From the NCBI RefSeq assembly GCF_019097595.1, contig NC_080714.1, positions 7,549,259 to 7,613,258 of the forward strand: a stretch of 64,000 nucleotides of DNA, given 5' to 3'. The stretch is from Hemibagrus wyckioides. Lineage: Eukaryota; Chordata; Actinopteri; Siluriformes; Bagridae. Shown here piece after piece: positions 48,674-60,199 of the stretch; within the stretch, counting starts at the first letter, position 1; each line of letters starts with the position of its first letter. A program made the translations under genes and the position numbers. The notes beneath the pieces are model-generated. The model did not search any database, had not been told where the DNA came from, and saw nothing but the letters and a program-made list of their open reading frames with translations.

Positions 48674-49420
48674 ATGGTTGCTACCTCAAATTACTATTAA
48701 CACTGAAGAGATTCATACTGAATGTGCAATACCAGAACCCTGACACTAACATAATATAGCTATTTTCATTATGTTTTGATGTAATGACATTGCTAGTTTT
48801 TCCTCAAGATTAGCCACATACAGTATGTGTGTAATACTAATTTTTGTGCTTGCTGTATTTCCTTGCTGACCCCTACAGGTGACTGTGGAGAGTGGCCGCT
48901 CCCGAGGTTTTGGATTTGTGAGCTTCTCCTCTCCAAATGAAGCAGCCATTAAAGAGATGAATGGAAGGATGATGGGCAGGAAGCCACTATATGTGACGCT
49001 GGCTAACAACAATAAGCAGCGCAAGGCTTCCCTCACCCAGACTGAACAGTGTACAAGAAGCAGCAGTCCAACTGAGCCACACACAAGACCTCACAGCTTC
49101 TTGCAGAGGGTCCATTCACATCGTGAGTCACAGCTGACCTTGTAATACAAGAAATTTAATTCAATAATAAAATGAAAAATATCAGGTGCAATGGTTATAC
49201 AAACTATGATAAACAGTTGGAGAATTACTGTGATATATAACTGAATAGCTGCACAATAATTCTGAACACACAGTGTGTATCTGTGACAGTAATAGAGTAA
49301 TATGACTCTGCTTTTCTCTTTCGGGTCGTCCCTCTGTTGCACTGGCCACCAGATGAACAAATATACATACTGTGTACCATATACTTCAAACTGTATACTT
49401 CCTTTTTACAATAAATTACA
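48674..49420 (+). pseudogene. Second copy of the PABP-like last exon
   Basis: Nearly identical to 46820-47470. The exon (from 48879 after a CCCTACAG acceptor) encodes [15 protein letters not shown] but lacks two codons (EK) present in the other copy, and a small indel near the end changes the C-terminus, extending the frame to 49145. No upstream RRM exons precede it, so it is a 3' fragment. Confidence 0.7.
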
Positions 49421-49806
49421 TAATTAATTAACTGCAAGCTTGTACCACTATACCATCCTGTCAATAATCTTTCTCTTTTTAGTTTATGACTTCTTTTTAT
49501 TGAGTATGTGAAATGTAATATCTATGAATAGTAAAAATTTACTACAGTAAACTGTGTGCAATTTGTTAATTTCTACACCGTGTGTGATTGTATTACACTC
49601 TTGGGCTCTAGATCTGTATCCTGCATTTTACACTTTTGCACCTTTTTTCTTGAGCGCTGTGTTTGAAATGTTTATTGGGCTTTATTTATCAGATCCCAGA
49701 TCAGAAAATCACTGCACTGGATCACATGAACTGTCTGAATTTTAAGAAGCTCTGCATATAAACACACATAATGCTCATCCATGTTATGCTTGCATTTAGT
49801 GGATAG

Positions 49807-49812
49807 TTTATT
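49807..49812 (-). terminator. Poly(A) signal of RBL gene F
   Basis: Minus strand AATAAA at the end of the 3'UTR exon (about 49807-50029), within the conserved lectin 3' flank. Confidence 0.6.
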
Positions 49813-50027
49813 GCAGAATTATTATTGAAGAAAATTCATTATGGAAGAACTCATTGCATGTAAAAGCAAATAAACAAGTTTCAGGTGGGGGGGTTGGGCT
49901 ATTTCAGCAGTTGATAACAATCAAATATAAAGCACCCCAACATCAAAACTCATCAAGCTGACAGGGTTTGATTCCTTTTCAGACTGAAGAGAGGCCACTG
50001 TGGAGAAATCTCGAATCCTTCAAGGTA

Positions 50028-52077
50028 TTCTGTCAATAGCAATAAAAAGAACAGGGAAGAAATTAGTCATGTAGAGCTGCACTTAAAATACCTTTCATAC
50101 TGTGTGTATTGTATGTACTTGAGAACTGAAGTAATTCAGATGACAGATTTAAAAAAATATATATATAATAAAAAAATTAAAAAAAATTTTTTTCAAAATA
50201 ATAAAAAGCTATGCCAATATTTAATTTAAAAAATGTTTTATATAAAATTATATTTAGGGATGTAGTATATATATATATATACACACAATGAAACTCACAG
50301 TTACAGTCGAAAGCAATTCGCAGGTACTTGTAAGTGCCAAAGCAGGGGTCAGGCAAAATAGATGTTGTAACAGGCACCTCACAAACATTCCTGTTATTAC
50401 ATCTGCAAAACAATGTTTTTTCATTTGAATTGTTTTTTTATAAAAATCAGCAATGTATGTTAACAATAATAGTAATTTGCAATAATAAAAAAAATAATAA
50501 TGAAAGTCACACATCAGTTAATACTTATCAGTTACCTAGATGCAATAATCTGACTTGCATTGGCCAAGGAGCAACTTTTGTTAGTGATCTGATCGTAAGG
50601 TCGACCTGCAGCACATGTGGTGGAATCGCTTCGGCCATAGAAAGCGCGGAGGATCTTTATACGACGATAACCTAAAATTTAAAAAAATTGGGCAAGGATA
50701 GGCTTTTAAAACTAATAAGCCAAAAGTAAAAGCAAGGGGAAAAGGACCAAAATTGTGATGAAGCTATGCTAATTGACAGACTCTAATGAGATATTGTCTT
50801 AAAATCAATGTTCTATAATAGAAAGTGTATGATATAATCTTTTATGTACTTATTTTATAGTACAATTTTATAGGTAGATAATAAGAGGGGGAAAAAATAA
50901 CAAACCGCAGTTCAGCACAGCAGTACCACCATCGCAGGTAACAACTATTGCTGCAGAAAACAAATTGAATAGTAAATACAATTAATTCTTTAGTTTTTTG
51001 TTTAGATTGTTATTTTATATTTTACATGACACTTGTTACACATACTGCAAACATCACTTTCAAATAATTTCCTTAATATGGTTAAAATCCAAATGTTAAA
51101 GAGAAAGAGGGAAATGTTTTAAAAGAGAAAAAATGAAAGTGAGGGAAAAGGGAAGAGAAAGATGGGTAGAACAAATAAAACTTTATGCCAACTGCATTAT
51201 GCAAGTCTAGCCCTTCTTGTTATAATTATATGCTCCAAATATCAATCAAATACACTTTAAAGGAGAGGAAAACTAATATTAAAATATATATACACTTTTC
51301 TGTATAATAGGTAGGAAATTGTTCAACACTTGCTGGTTACATTGATGTTGCCATCCTAAACCTATAACTACTAAAGATGCTGTTCTGCTCATCACAGATA
51401 TAAAGAGTGACTATTTGAGTTACTTAAGCCTTCTTATCTCCATAAACCAGTCTTTTTTGTGCAAGAGCAAAACAAGTTTGTGTATTGTATTTATTCAGTA
51501 AATATTTATTAAAAGTAAAGTATTTATTCACATTCACTTTCTGATTAGTAACTTTAGTAAGTTTATATATTCAACTTGAAAGACAAAATTGAAAAATTGA
51601 TCCCAGTATTTTAATGTCTAGTTTCATAAGAAATCATAAGAAAATGTTTGCATTGTCGGCTAATTATATGTTTTGGAGAATGTGGGATGTTTAAACTTAC
51701 GGCAAACACGGTGCCGGGGATAACAGGTAACTTGATTCTCTAGGAAGAGATTATTATACAGATATTTGAGCAAGTAAACCTGAAATACCATCTGAGAAAC
51801 CATTTCTATTAGTTTATATTATATATAAAGTTGTAAAAATGTCATTGTTTGTATGCATTCAGATATTACCTCCAGACACATGCAGGTCCTGAAAGGCAAT
51901 AAATACTGAAAAGAAAAACAAACACATAGATTACTATCAAAAGACCATAAATTCTATTCATTGTTGACTCTTTCTTCTGTTAGGATGCAAGAGGTAGCTT
52001 ATCACATGCATTGCTTTTATATGAAAAAGTTATGAAAGAAACTTACAGGTGAATAATGTGAGCTTCAGGAGCATCAT
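50028..52077 (-). CDS. Rhamnose-binding lectin gene F, single CRD
   Basis: Short secreted lectin. Exons: 52047-52077, 51870-51905, 51701-51739, 50906-50950, 50536-50671 and 50299-50402, then the 3'UTR exon ending at 50029. The signal peptide starts MMLLKLTLFT. The third exon is a shortened CRD1 first exon (39 instead of 45 nt), followed directly by CRD3-type exons, so CRD1 and CRD2 are otherwise gone. The remaining CRD keeps eight Cys, YGR and DPC ([10 protein letters not shown]). Predicted length is 130 aa, or 117 aa if the 39-nt exon is skipped; both are in frame. A 4-bp deletion removed the usual stop: the last exon ends in T and the next starts AA, restoring TAA across the splice junction. 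No inactivating change seen. Confidence 0.75.
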
Positions 52078-52120
52078 GATGCTGGCTGAGTCAAAGTCAC
52101 AGAGCTGCACCACAGATCAA

Positions 52121-52130
52121 TTAATATTTC
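52121..52130 (-). promoter_or_regulatory. Degenerate TATA-like element of RBL gene F
   Basis: Minus strand GAAATATTAA sits at the position where gene E has GTATATAAAG, followed by a GTGGTGCAGC block like that of gene E, about 45-50 bp before the ATG at 52077. Weaker than in gene E. Confidence 0.35.
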
Positions 52131-52139
52131 CAGGAAACA

Positions 52140-52976
52140 AATCATAATTAAAAAAAAAAACTAATACAAAGACTACATTGCTACGCTTTTATTCTTTTCC
52201 CTGACATATATAAAAGTTTTTAGTCACTTATGTTAAACATGCATATGATACTAACATAAAACTAAATGTTACAACAATGTTATAAATAGGAAATTTGAAA
52301 AGAAAATACTGTGAAAATGTATTCTATCCATTTGGGGATGTTTACCCCAAAATGTTTGGGAACCCAAGATGTAACAATACTTGACTAAATACTTATTATG
52401 GTATATGTTATATATAATTGAATACTTATATTTGTTATTCTTGCTAATAATGATGATGAATGCTACACTTTGTATTATATTCCAAAACTTCAGTTACTTA
52501 TGGATCCATGGATCCATGCTTAACAGAATAAAGTACTTACATATAATCTTTCAGCACTAGCAGGTTCCCTGCTCTGATGTTAAAACAGTGCAGCTTCCCC
52601 TAAGCTGAACTAATGCGTGCATATATATATATACACATACATATACGCAAGTCTATCCTATCCCCTTCAGCTTTACCTCCTATTCACCATAATTGTACAA
52701 GAATTAGTTATTGTGCACAGTTGGACGCAAGAGTTGTAGTTATTCCTCATTCTGTATTCTTGCACTATTTAGGTTATTGCTTCATAATAGATATTGCAGA
52801 TATTCCCCAGTTTTAGCATATAGTTAGTGCTCATATGTAGACAACAGCGATGCACTAGTAGAAACTGTTTTGTCATCTAGAACATTTGGCCTTCTTTGCC
52901 AAAGGTAAAAAGGAGACATATATATAGATATAATTCAGTATGAACAGTAAGTTTACCTGGAGTCAGTTTATACATA
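52140..52976. other. No gene seen
   Basis: AT-rich sequence between lectin gene F and the second Tc1-type element. No exon or repeat recognised beyond short AT tracts. Confidence 0.5.
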
Positions 52977-54513
52977 CAGTGAGGGAAAAAATGATTTGAT
53001 CCACTGCTGATTTTGTATGTTTGCCCACTGACAAAGAAATGATCAGTCTGTAATTTTAATGGTAGGTTTATCTGAACAGTGAGAGACAGAATAACAACAA
53101 AAAAATCCAGAAAAACACATTTCAAAAAAGTTATACATTAATTTGCATTTTATTGAGTGAAATAAGTATTTGATCCCTTTGCAAAACATGACTTGGTGGC
53201 AAACCCTTGTTGGCAATCACAGACTTCAGACATTTCTTGTAGTTGTCCATCAGGTTTGCACACATCTCACATCTCAAGGAATTGGGCCCACTCCTCTTTG
53301 CAGATCCTCTCCAAGTCATTAAGGTGTTGTGGCTGACCCTTCAGCTCCCTCCACAGATTTTCTATGGGATTAAGGTCTGGAGACTGGCTAGGCCACTACA
53401 GGACCTTAATGTGCTTCTTTTTGAACCACTCCTTTGTTGCCTTGGCTGTATGTTTTGGGTCATTGTCAGGCTGGAATATCCATCCACGACCCATTTTCAA
53501 TGCCCTGGCTGAGGGAAGGAGGTTCTCATCCAAGATTTAACGGTACATGGCCCCATCCATCGTCCCTTTGATGCGGTGCAGTTGTCCCGTCACCTGGGGA
53601 TGGTGTACTTGGGGTCATAGGCAGCATTCCTCCTCCTCCAAACACGGCAAGTTGAGTTGATGCCAAAGAGCTGGATTTTGGTCTCATTTGACCACAACAC
53701 TTTCACCCAGTTCTCCTCTGAATCATTCAGATGTTCACTGGCAAACTTCAGATGAGCCTGTACATGTGCTTTCTTCAGCAGGGGGACCTTGCGGGCGCTA
53801 CTGGATTTCAGTCTTTCACGGCGTAGTGCGTTACCAATTGTTTACTTGGTGACTATGGGCCCAGCTGCATTGAGATCATTGACAAAATCCTCCAGTGTAA
53901 TTCTGGGTTGATTCCTCACCGTTCTCATGATCACTGAAACTCCATGAGGTGAGATCTTGCATGGAGCCCCAGACCGAGGAAGATCGACAGTCCTTTTGTG
54001 TTTCTTCCATTTGGGAATAATCGCACCAACTGTTGTCACCTTCTCACCAAGCTGCTTGGCGATGGACTTGTAGCTCATTCCAGCCTTGTGTAGGTCTACA
54101 ATCTTGTCCCTGACATCCATGGACAGCTCTTTGGTCTTGGCCATGATGGAGAGTTTGGAATCTGGTTGATTGCTTCCTTCTGTGGACAGGTGTCTTTCAT
54201 ACAGTTAAGGAGCTGAGATTAAGAGCACTCCCCGAGAGTGCTCCTACTGTAATCTCAGCTCCTTACCTGTATAAAAGACACCTGGGAGCCAGAAATCTTT
54301 CTGATTGATAGGGGATCAAATACTTATTTCACTCATTAAAATGCAAATCAATGTAGAACTTTTCTGAAATGCGTTTTTCTGGATTTTTTTTGTTGTTATT
54401 CTGCCTCTCACTGTTCAAATACACCTACCATTAAAATTACAGACCGATCATTTCTTTGTCAGCGGGCAAACGTACAAAATCAGCAGGGGATCAAATCATT
54501 CTTTCCCTCACTG
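52977..54513 (-). mobile_element. Tc1-like transposon with long inverted repeats, dead
   Basis: 1537 bp flanked by TA (52975-52976 and 54514-54515). Both ends read CAGTGAGGGAAA inward, and the inverted repeats run about 200 bp. The transposase frame starts at 54144 ([20 protein letters not shown]) but has TAA at 53842-53844, a further stop after YTIP, a missing central section, and Asn in place of the first catalytic Asp (WSNET, about 53686). The later NDPKH and [10 protein letters not shown] motifs are still readable. A perfect-looking hairpin (about 54208-54265) lies near the right repeat. A different subfamily from 37992-39226. Confidence 0.92.
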
Positions 54514-54529
54514 TATGCTTTCTGAAGCG

Positions 54530-55200
54530 GAAGAGCACTTTATCATTCTACAGCAGGTTGTCTTCAAACCTAATAAACTGGCATTCATTGTTGTATATAG
54601 ATTTGAAAAACACTGGGGCACTAAGATGGTAGTTAAGATGGTAGTTAGTGTTGTATAAATATATACAGCTAAAATGTTCACAAAATTACTCCAAGAGTAT
54701 AAAATTTCTCTGTTAATATCACTGCACTGCACTTGTGTTCACTACATGAAATACCGAATAGCAATATTTTGTTACGCTGAATCACAGCTGTCGTAATAAC
54801 AGCACTGATGAATAATTCTGCAGCCACAGGCTTTATTCAATTTTAATTTTTGAAAGACTATTATATTACACAAGAGTCTGATTTTCCTTCCTGTTTCACT
54901 GGCTGTTCTGTGCTTCTCATGTGTCTCCATACATTAGCGAAATATAAAACAAAATGTAACTCTAGTTACAAAACATCCTCTACATAATACTTTGTAAATG
55001 TGCATAGAGTTATCTCTCCCATCAATGATGAACTAGTGTTAAGACATCGGGTTCATTGCAACCTTGCAACAGCTTCCACAGCCAGCCATAAGAAAAAAGT
55101 TTTGAAAGACATTTTGCTACAAAGCCTTAATTTCTTCTATGTATGGAGACTTTTAAGACACCCTGCATAATTATTGTAACTAACTTTTCCACCTCAAATG
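54530..55200. other. No gene seen
   Basis: Spacer between the dead Tc1 element and the 3' flank of lectin gene G; no recognised feature. Confidence 0.5.
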
Positions 55201-55371
55201 ACTGCAGATAAGGCATTGCGTATGTATTCTGCCTTTAGATTACGTTTTGCACCTGTCTGCTTGTGTTTGAAACGTTTATTAGACCAAGGATTGATCAATA
55301 ACTGCCTACAGTTACATGAACTGCCTGAATTTCAATAAACTCTGCTCTGTTATGCTTGCGTTTAGATGATC

Positions 55372-55377
55372 TTTATT
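55372..55377 (-). terminator. Poly(A) signal of RBL gene G
   Basis: Minus strand AATAAA at the end of the 3'UTR exon (about 55372-55574). The block around it is duplicated at 48365-48669. Confidence 0.65.
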
Positions 55378-56386
55378 GCCAATTATTGTAACAATAACAA
55401 GTACATTTGAAAATGAAATCATTACAGCAGTTAGTATAATATGCAAATATTAAGTGCACCAACAAAAAAAAACTCCTGCACCCCATCCTCTGCACGTTTG
55501 TGTATCTAAATCTTGGTCTAATTCTTTTTCAGGTTGAAGAGACTGGGGAGAAAGCTGGAATCCCTTGAGTTGCTCTGTGAACAGTAGCAAAAAGAACAAG
55601 GGGGGAAAATATAGTCATTCAGATTAAGGCTGAAAGCATGTATTTAAAGTTCTGAATCTTTGTATTTAAAATAAAATTTGTGATTGCAATTTATATTCAT
55701 ATATAATCATCTTAATCATCTTTTTACATTTAATAAAAAAATAATATTTAAAGATGTTTCTCTTTATTTCATTATTTATCCATCTACCTTGACCTTTAAA
55801 TTATTTTATTGTGAATTGTTGGTTTTTGACTTAAATAAGAAATAAAATATGGGCTGGTGTAGAAAACTGACTAATCACCCTAAAGTTGATTATTTCCAAA
55901 TAATAGATGTGTTTTATTATAATTAATTAACTTATAACTATATAAGTAACATAAAAGTAAAGTTTTATTATAAGTAATTAACTTATAACTATATAAGTAT
56001 TATATATAAGTATAATAGTATATAAGTATTATAACTTTAACTTATAATTATCACTGATTCATTGAATCTCATTTAATTTAATTTAATTAATGCAATTAAT
56101 TATATTCAAATATTTATTTATATATGTATTAATTAATTGAATAATGAGCAAGATAAGTGACTAATTGTTTCTTTTTATCACTTGTTTTATAGCAGCTATA
56201 AACAGTCAGTCAGAACCCAGAAAGTCCTCGGTCCTGGCATGTTACAAAGTTTTAAATTGTTTACTATTATATAAATACAGTATACTATATATCATAATAC
56301 AGTATTTCAATGTATAAACAATCTACATTGCCCTCACTACTAAGTGATTCTTGGGCTTTAGATATATGAGAGGGAGAAACTTACGG

Positions 56387-59300
56387 TTAAATACAGGAGT
56401 ATGCAATTGTCAGGTACTTAAAGGTGCCAACACAAGGGTCAGAGAAGAAATTGTTTGTCGCAGGCACCTCACACCTGCTCTGTCCCTCACATCTGCAGAA
56501 AATGGATTTTCATTTGAATTTTCTCCATAGATTTTAGTATTGTATTATAATGATAATAGTCTTGTATAGCAATTATAAAGATGACACTTCAGTTAATACT
56601 TCTGTTACCTAGCTGCAACTTTATTTACTGCGTCAGGTGAATAGCAATTTGTATAGGTGATTTGACTGGTAGGTCGTCCTGAAGAACATGTGGTGGAATC
56701 AGTTCGTCCGTAGTTAGCACTGATGATCTTTATACGGTGAGCACCTAGAATTAGAATTTTGGCCCAAGGGGGAAAAAATGTACTTATTAAAACTTAACAG
56801 CTACAAAGAAAAGCAGTGGACAAAAGATTAACTTGGTGAAAATAAGATATTGTCTTAAAGTCTTTGTTTTATAATAGGTATTGTACTTTTTCTTTATTAC
56901 ATAACATGCTGCATAATAAGTAGATATAAAGGGTAGATAAGAAATAATAAAGGGGAAAAGAGTACAAACCGCATGTCAGCACGGCAGTATTGTGTTCACA
57001 GGTCACAGTCGTTCCTGTAGGAAATTTGTTGGCTTGTATATATATTAAACATTATTTTCACATAATTTCTAAAACCCACTTTTAATCCAAATTTTTTAAA
57101 CAAAATCTTACAACCAAAATGATACAAACTATAGATGTACATATTAAAAATCTTTAACTTATCGTTACTAATTTGTAACATTTATACTATGAATGGATAA
57201 AAAAAAAAAACCTTAAGTTCATGTCTGATTACCCAAAATTAATTAAGTAAAAGGAGACTATTAAAGGAGAAATAGCTTACTTACTAGTGCACATGTAGGA
57301 CACAGTGAGGTATTTAACAGTCTCACTGCAAGGGTCAGTAAAGATGCTGTATGAAGCTTCTACAGTGCATCTGCTCTGTCCATTACAGCTTTTAAAGAAA
57401 GTAAGATAAATTAGTCACTTAATAAATCGGTAAAAGTGAATCTAAGTAAAACATTTATTGGAAAAAACAAGCATAAAAAGTTACAGTGTGGCCACTTTTG
57501 AGGATGTTTTTGGAGCGAAACAGTTGGTGTTCTGAATCAAGCTGTTAGAAAGTCCATTGGAACAGGTTACTGAATCACTGCGGCCATAGTTCGCATTTAT
57601 GATCTGAATAGTTCCGTCTCCTGCACAGAGACACCAATAAAACTACTGGATTAATGGCAACATCAAAAGAAAATAAAGAGAAAGACCCAATGAAGTACCG
57701 CAGTCCAGTGTGCTGTAGCCACGCTCACAGATCACAGCGACTCCTAAAGGAAGGGGAAAAAGTGCATGCAATGTGATTAACTAGTACAGCAATAAACCAT
57801 AAATACATATTATATAATTATAAAAACAACCCAAAAATTATGCTACATGTTTTTAAACAAACACTTAGATAGTCCAATCCAGTACTGCAATGGGTCAGTA
57901 GTAGATTGGATTCAAAATATATATTTTCTAAACAAATACTTTGTGTTATTATCAACACTTTGAACAAATTTCATGTAGACTGAGACAACACATTTCTGGT
58001 ATTTAGCAGATGCCCTTATCCAGAGCGACTTACAATTCAGCTAATTTTCTATACAAGTGAGGAATTAAGGGTTAAGGGCCTTGCTCAGGGGCCCAGCTTG
58101 GTGGACCTGGGCTTGAACTCACAACCTTCCAATCAGTAATTCAACACCTTGACCACTAAGCTACCATGTCCCCACAGGGTACACAGAAATACAGTTGAAG
58201 AATTTGGCAGCAGAAGCTAGGACAAATTTAGCTTGGTTCTTGAGAGAATGTCAGTACTGGATCAGTATCAGTATGTTAGCAGCAAATATTGTGTCGGTTA
58301 CATAAGAGTCCACCAATCCCTTTCTCTATAGACTACTTACGGCCACTGATGCACTCATAAGTGGTGTTGTAGTACTTGTAAGTTCCATAACATGGGTCAG
58401 GGGTATAAAGTAAAGCTGTCTTTACCTCACACACTCTTAGTCCATTGCATCTGTTCGGGATAAACAGACCAAACACTTTCAGCAGGGTTATCTTCATCTT
58501 ATAGGAAAACTAAGATTAATATTTTGTTAGGAATGGGGCAGGCAACTCTCTGAGAGTGATGTCGGTAAAGAGAGAGAGAGAGAGAGAGAGAGAGAGCTAG
58601 TAAGAGAGAACTTTAAGATTTGTTAACAGTATAGAAAAATGTAAAGATAATATAAATAATCACTGAAATTATTAAAATCACAAAATTATATAGCTATATA
58701 AGCTATATCACAAATCAGCTTTATAAAAATCTAGATATAGATTTTTATCCCTATCACACCACAGTGGTCAAATCTGTTGATTTGAATTCTCAAATCTGAT
58801 TGGCTGCAAGGTGTTGATTCATTTCCACTATCTCAGAAGCTTTGCCTTTTGTACCAGTTTTAATTCAAAAGATAGGTATTTATTAGCTAACTTTTTCTGT
58901 AAATGTCCCACAATATTAAATGTATAAAAGTACAATTTTAAAAATATATATAAATATAAATTATAAATGAATAAAAGCTTGACCTGTTTTTAATGACAAA
59001 GGATACCATAGAAGCAGAATAAAACACTTCAGGGCGTGTTTTTATGTGCAAGTTATATATGTGCTGATTGCAGTAACTCTGCTTAAAGGCCACATCACAC
59101 CACTATGGATTTAATTATTTAATTGTTTCATTAACTAAATCACTGCATGTATATTCCAAGCCAAGGAAACCAGTACCTATCAGCAATAGTGGAAATCTTC
59201 GAAGAACAGCTGGTATTGACAGGGTTAAATGGGTCCCAGCTAATACCACAGGTATCGTTGTCAGTACGGCCATACAAAGAAGACTTCACTAATATCAGTC

Positions 59301-59799
59301 CGGTGTCTGAAAACATATTTATAAATGTATCATAGTACTGCGATACATGTTTTCCTATGATAATAAATAAAAGTTTTATAGCACTATCCTAGACGCATAA
59401 TATACTGTTGGAGAACTGAAGCTTACCACAAGCAAGCTGCTGGATATCATCATCGCAGGTAATTATATTCTCTAGATGGATAGATTATTTGCACAGATCT
59501 TTAAACATATTAGCCTGAATTATTTCCTTAGGTTCTCCATTATCACATATTAGTGTTTGTTTCTTTAATGTTGGCTTTTGAATGCATTCAAATATTACCT
59601 CCAGCAACAAACAAGCTCTGAGCTGCAATGACTGTAAAGCAAAAAAAGGTACCTTACTATTAAAAGATTAACAGAAATCATACTAGTTCTACCATTATGA
59701 TGCATTTAAGCCATTTATACCCAAGGTATTACTTATTATTTGGAAAATCATTGGAAGAGACTTACAGGTGAGTAGAGTGAGCTTCAGGAAGAGTATCAT
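56387..59799 (-). CDS. Rhamnose-binding lectin gene G, three CRDs, intact
   Basis: Secreted SUEL-type lectin. Exons: 59766-59799, 59599-59631, 59427-59471, 59177-59306, 58341-58450, 57699-57743, 57485-57620, 57285-57388, 56970-57014, 56609-56744 and 56387-56492. Splice sites are GT-AG and phases fit, giving 307 aa. Signal peptide MILFLKLTLLTF, residues 1-22; CRDs at about 23-117, 118-212 and 213-307, all with eight Cys, YGR and DPC. CRD1 is the most diverged part: the segment after its first DTC reads GISWDPFNPVN in place of the usual RP-x-Q-x-x-N pattern. The TAA stop lies 2 nt before the 3'UTR donor. Intron 5 contains a SINE-like element and intron 4 a (GA)n tract. A TATA box lies 60-70 bp upstream. 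Confidence 0.9.
57990..58180. mobile_element. SINE-like element in intron 5 of gene G
   Basis: Starts 'tttagcagatgcccttatcc' and contains 'gggttaagggccttgctcag', wording shared with the insertion in pseudogene B (13797-14040). No coding content. Family not identified. Confidence 0.55.
58565..58596. repeat. (GA)n microsatellite in intron 4 of gene G
   Basis: Short AG dinucleotide run between exons 4 and 5. Confidence 0.9.
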
Positions 59800-59858
59800 G
59801 ATTTTAAATGGATTTGGAGCTGAAGCTGGAACTTCAAGCACTGAAACACTGTAATCGA

Positions 59859-59868
59859 TATATTTATA
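59859..59868 (-). promoter_or_regulatory. TATA box of RBL gene G
   Basis: Minus strand TATAAATATA, 60-70 bp upstream of the ATG at 59799. It is followed by a CAGTGCTTGAAG block that resembles the leader of copy A more than that of genes D and E. Confidence 0.5.
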
Positions 59869-60075
59869 CATATAAACGTACATGTTGAGTACCAGGACAT
59901 ACCAAAATATTTCCTTTTACAAAAGGACTCCTAACCTTACAGAATAAAGCAGTGTACACCTACTGTCCACTTTATTAGGAATACTTGTAGAACTCGTAGT
60001 ACTGCACATTTTTGCAGTTTTCTGATAAGCCAATCTCTCTAACACAGTCACACACACACCCAGAACTGAACTGCA

Positions 60076-60085
60076 CAAAACTCTC

Positions 60086-60143
<58 letters not shown>

Positions 60144-60175
60144 ACACACACTCACACACACACACTCTCTCTCAC
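60076..60175. repeat. (CT)n(CA)n compound microsatellite
   Basis: CT run followed by interrupted CA run. The open frames it creates on both strands are artefacts. Confidence 0.95.
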
Positions 60176-60199
60176 CTGTGTGAACAAACTTATATTGTA

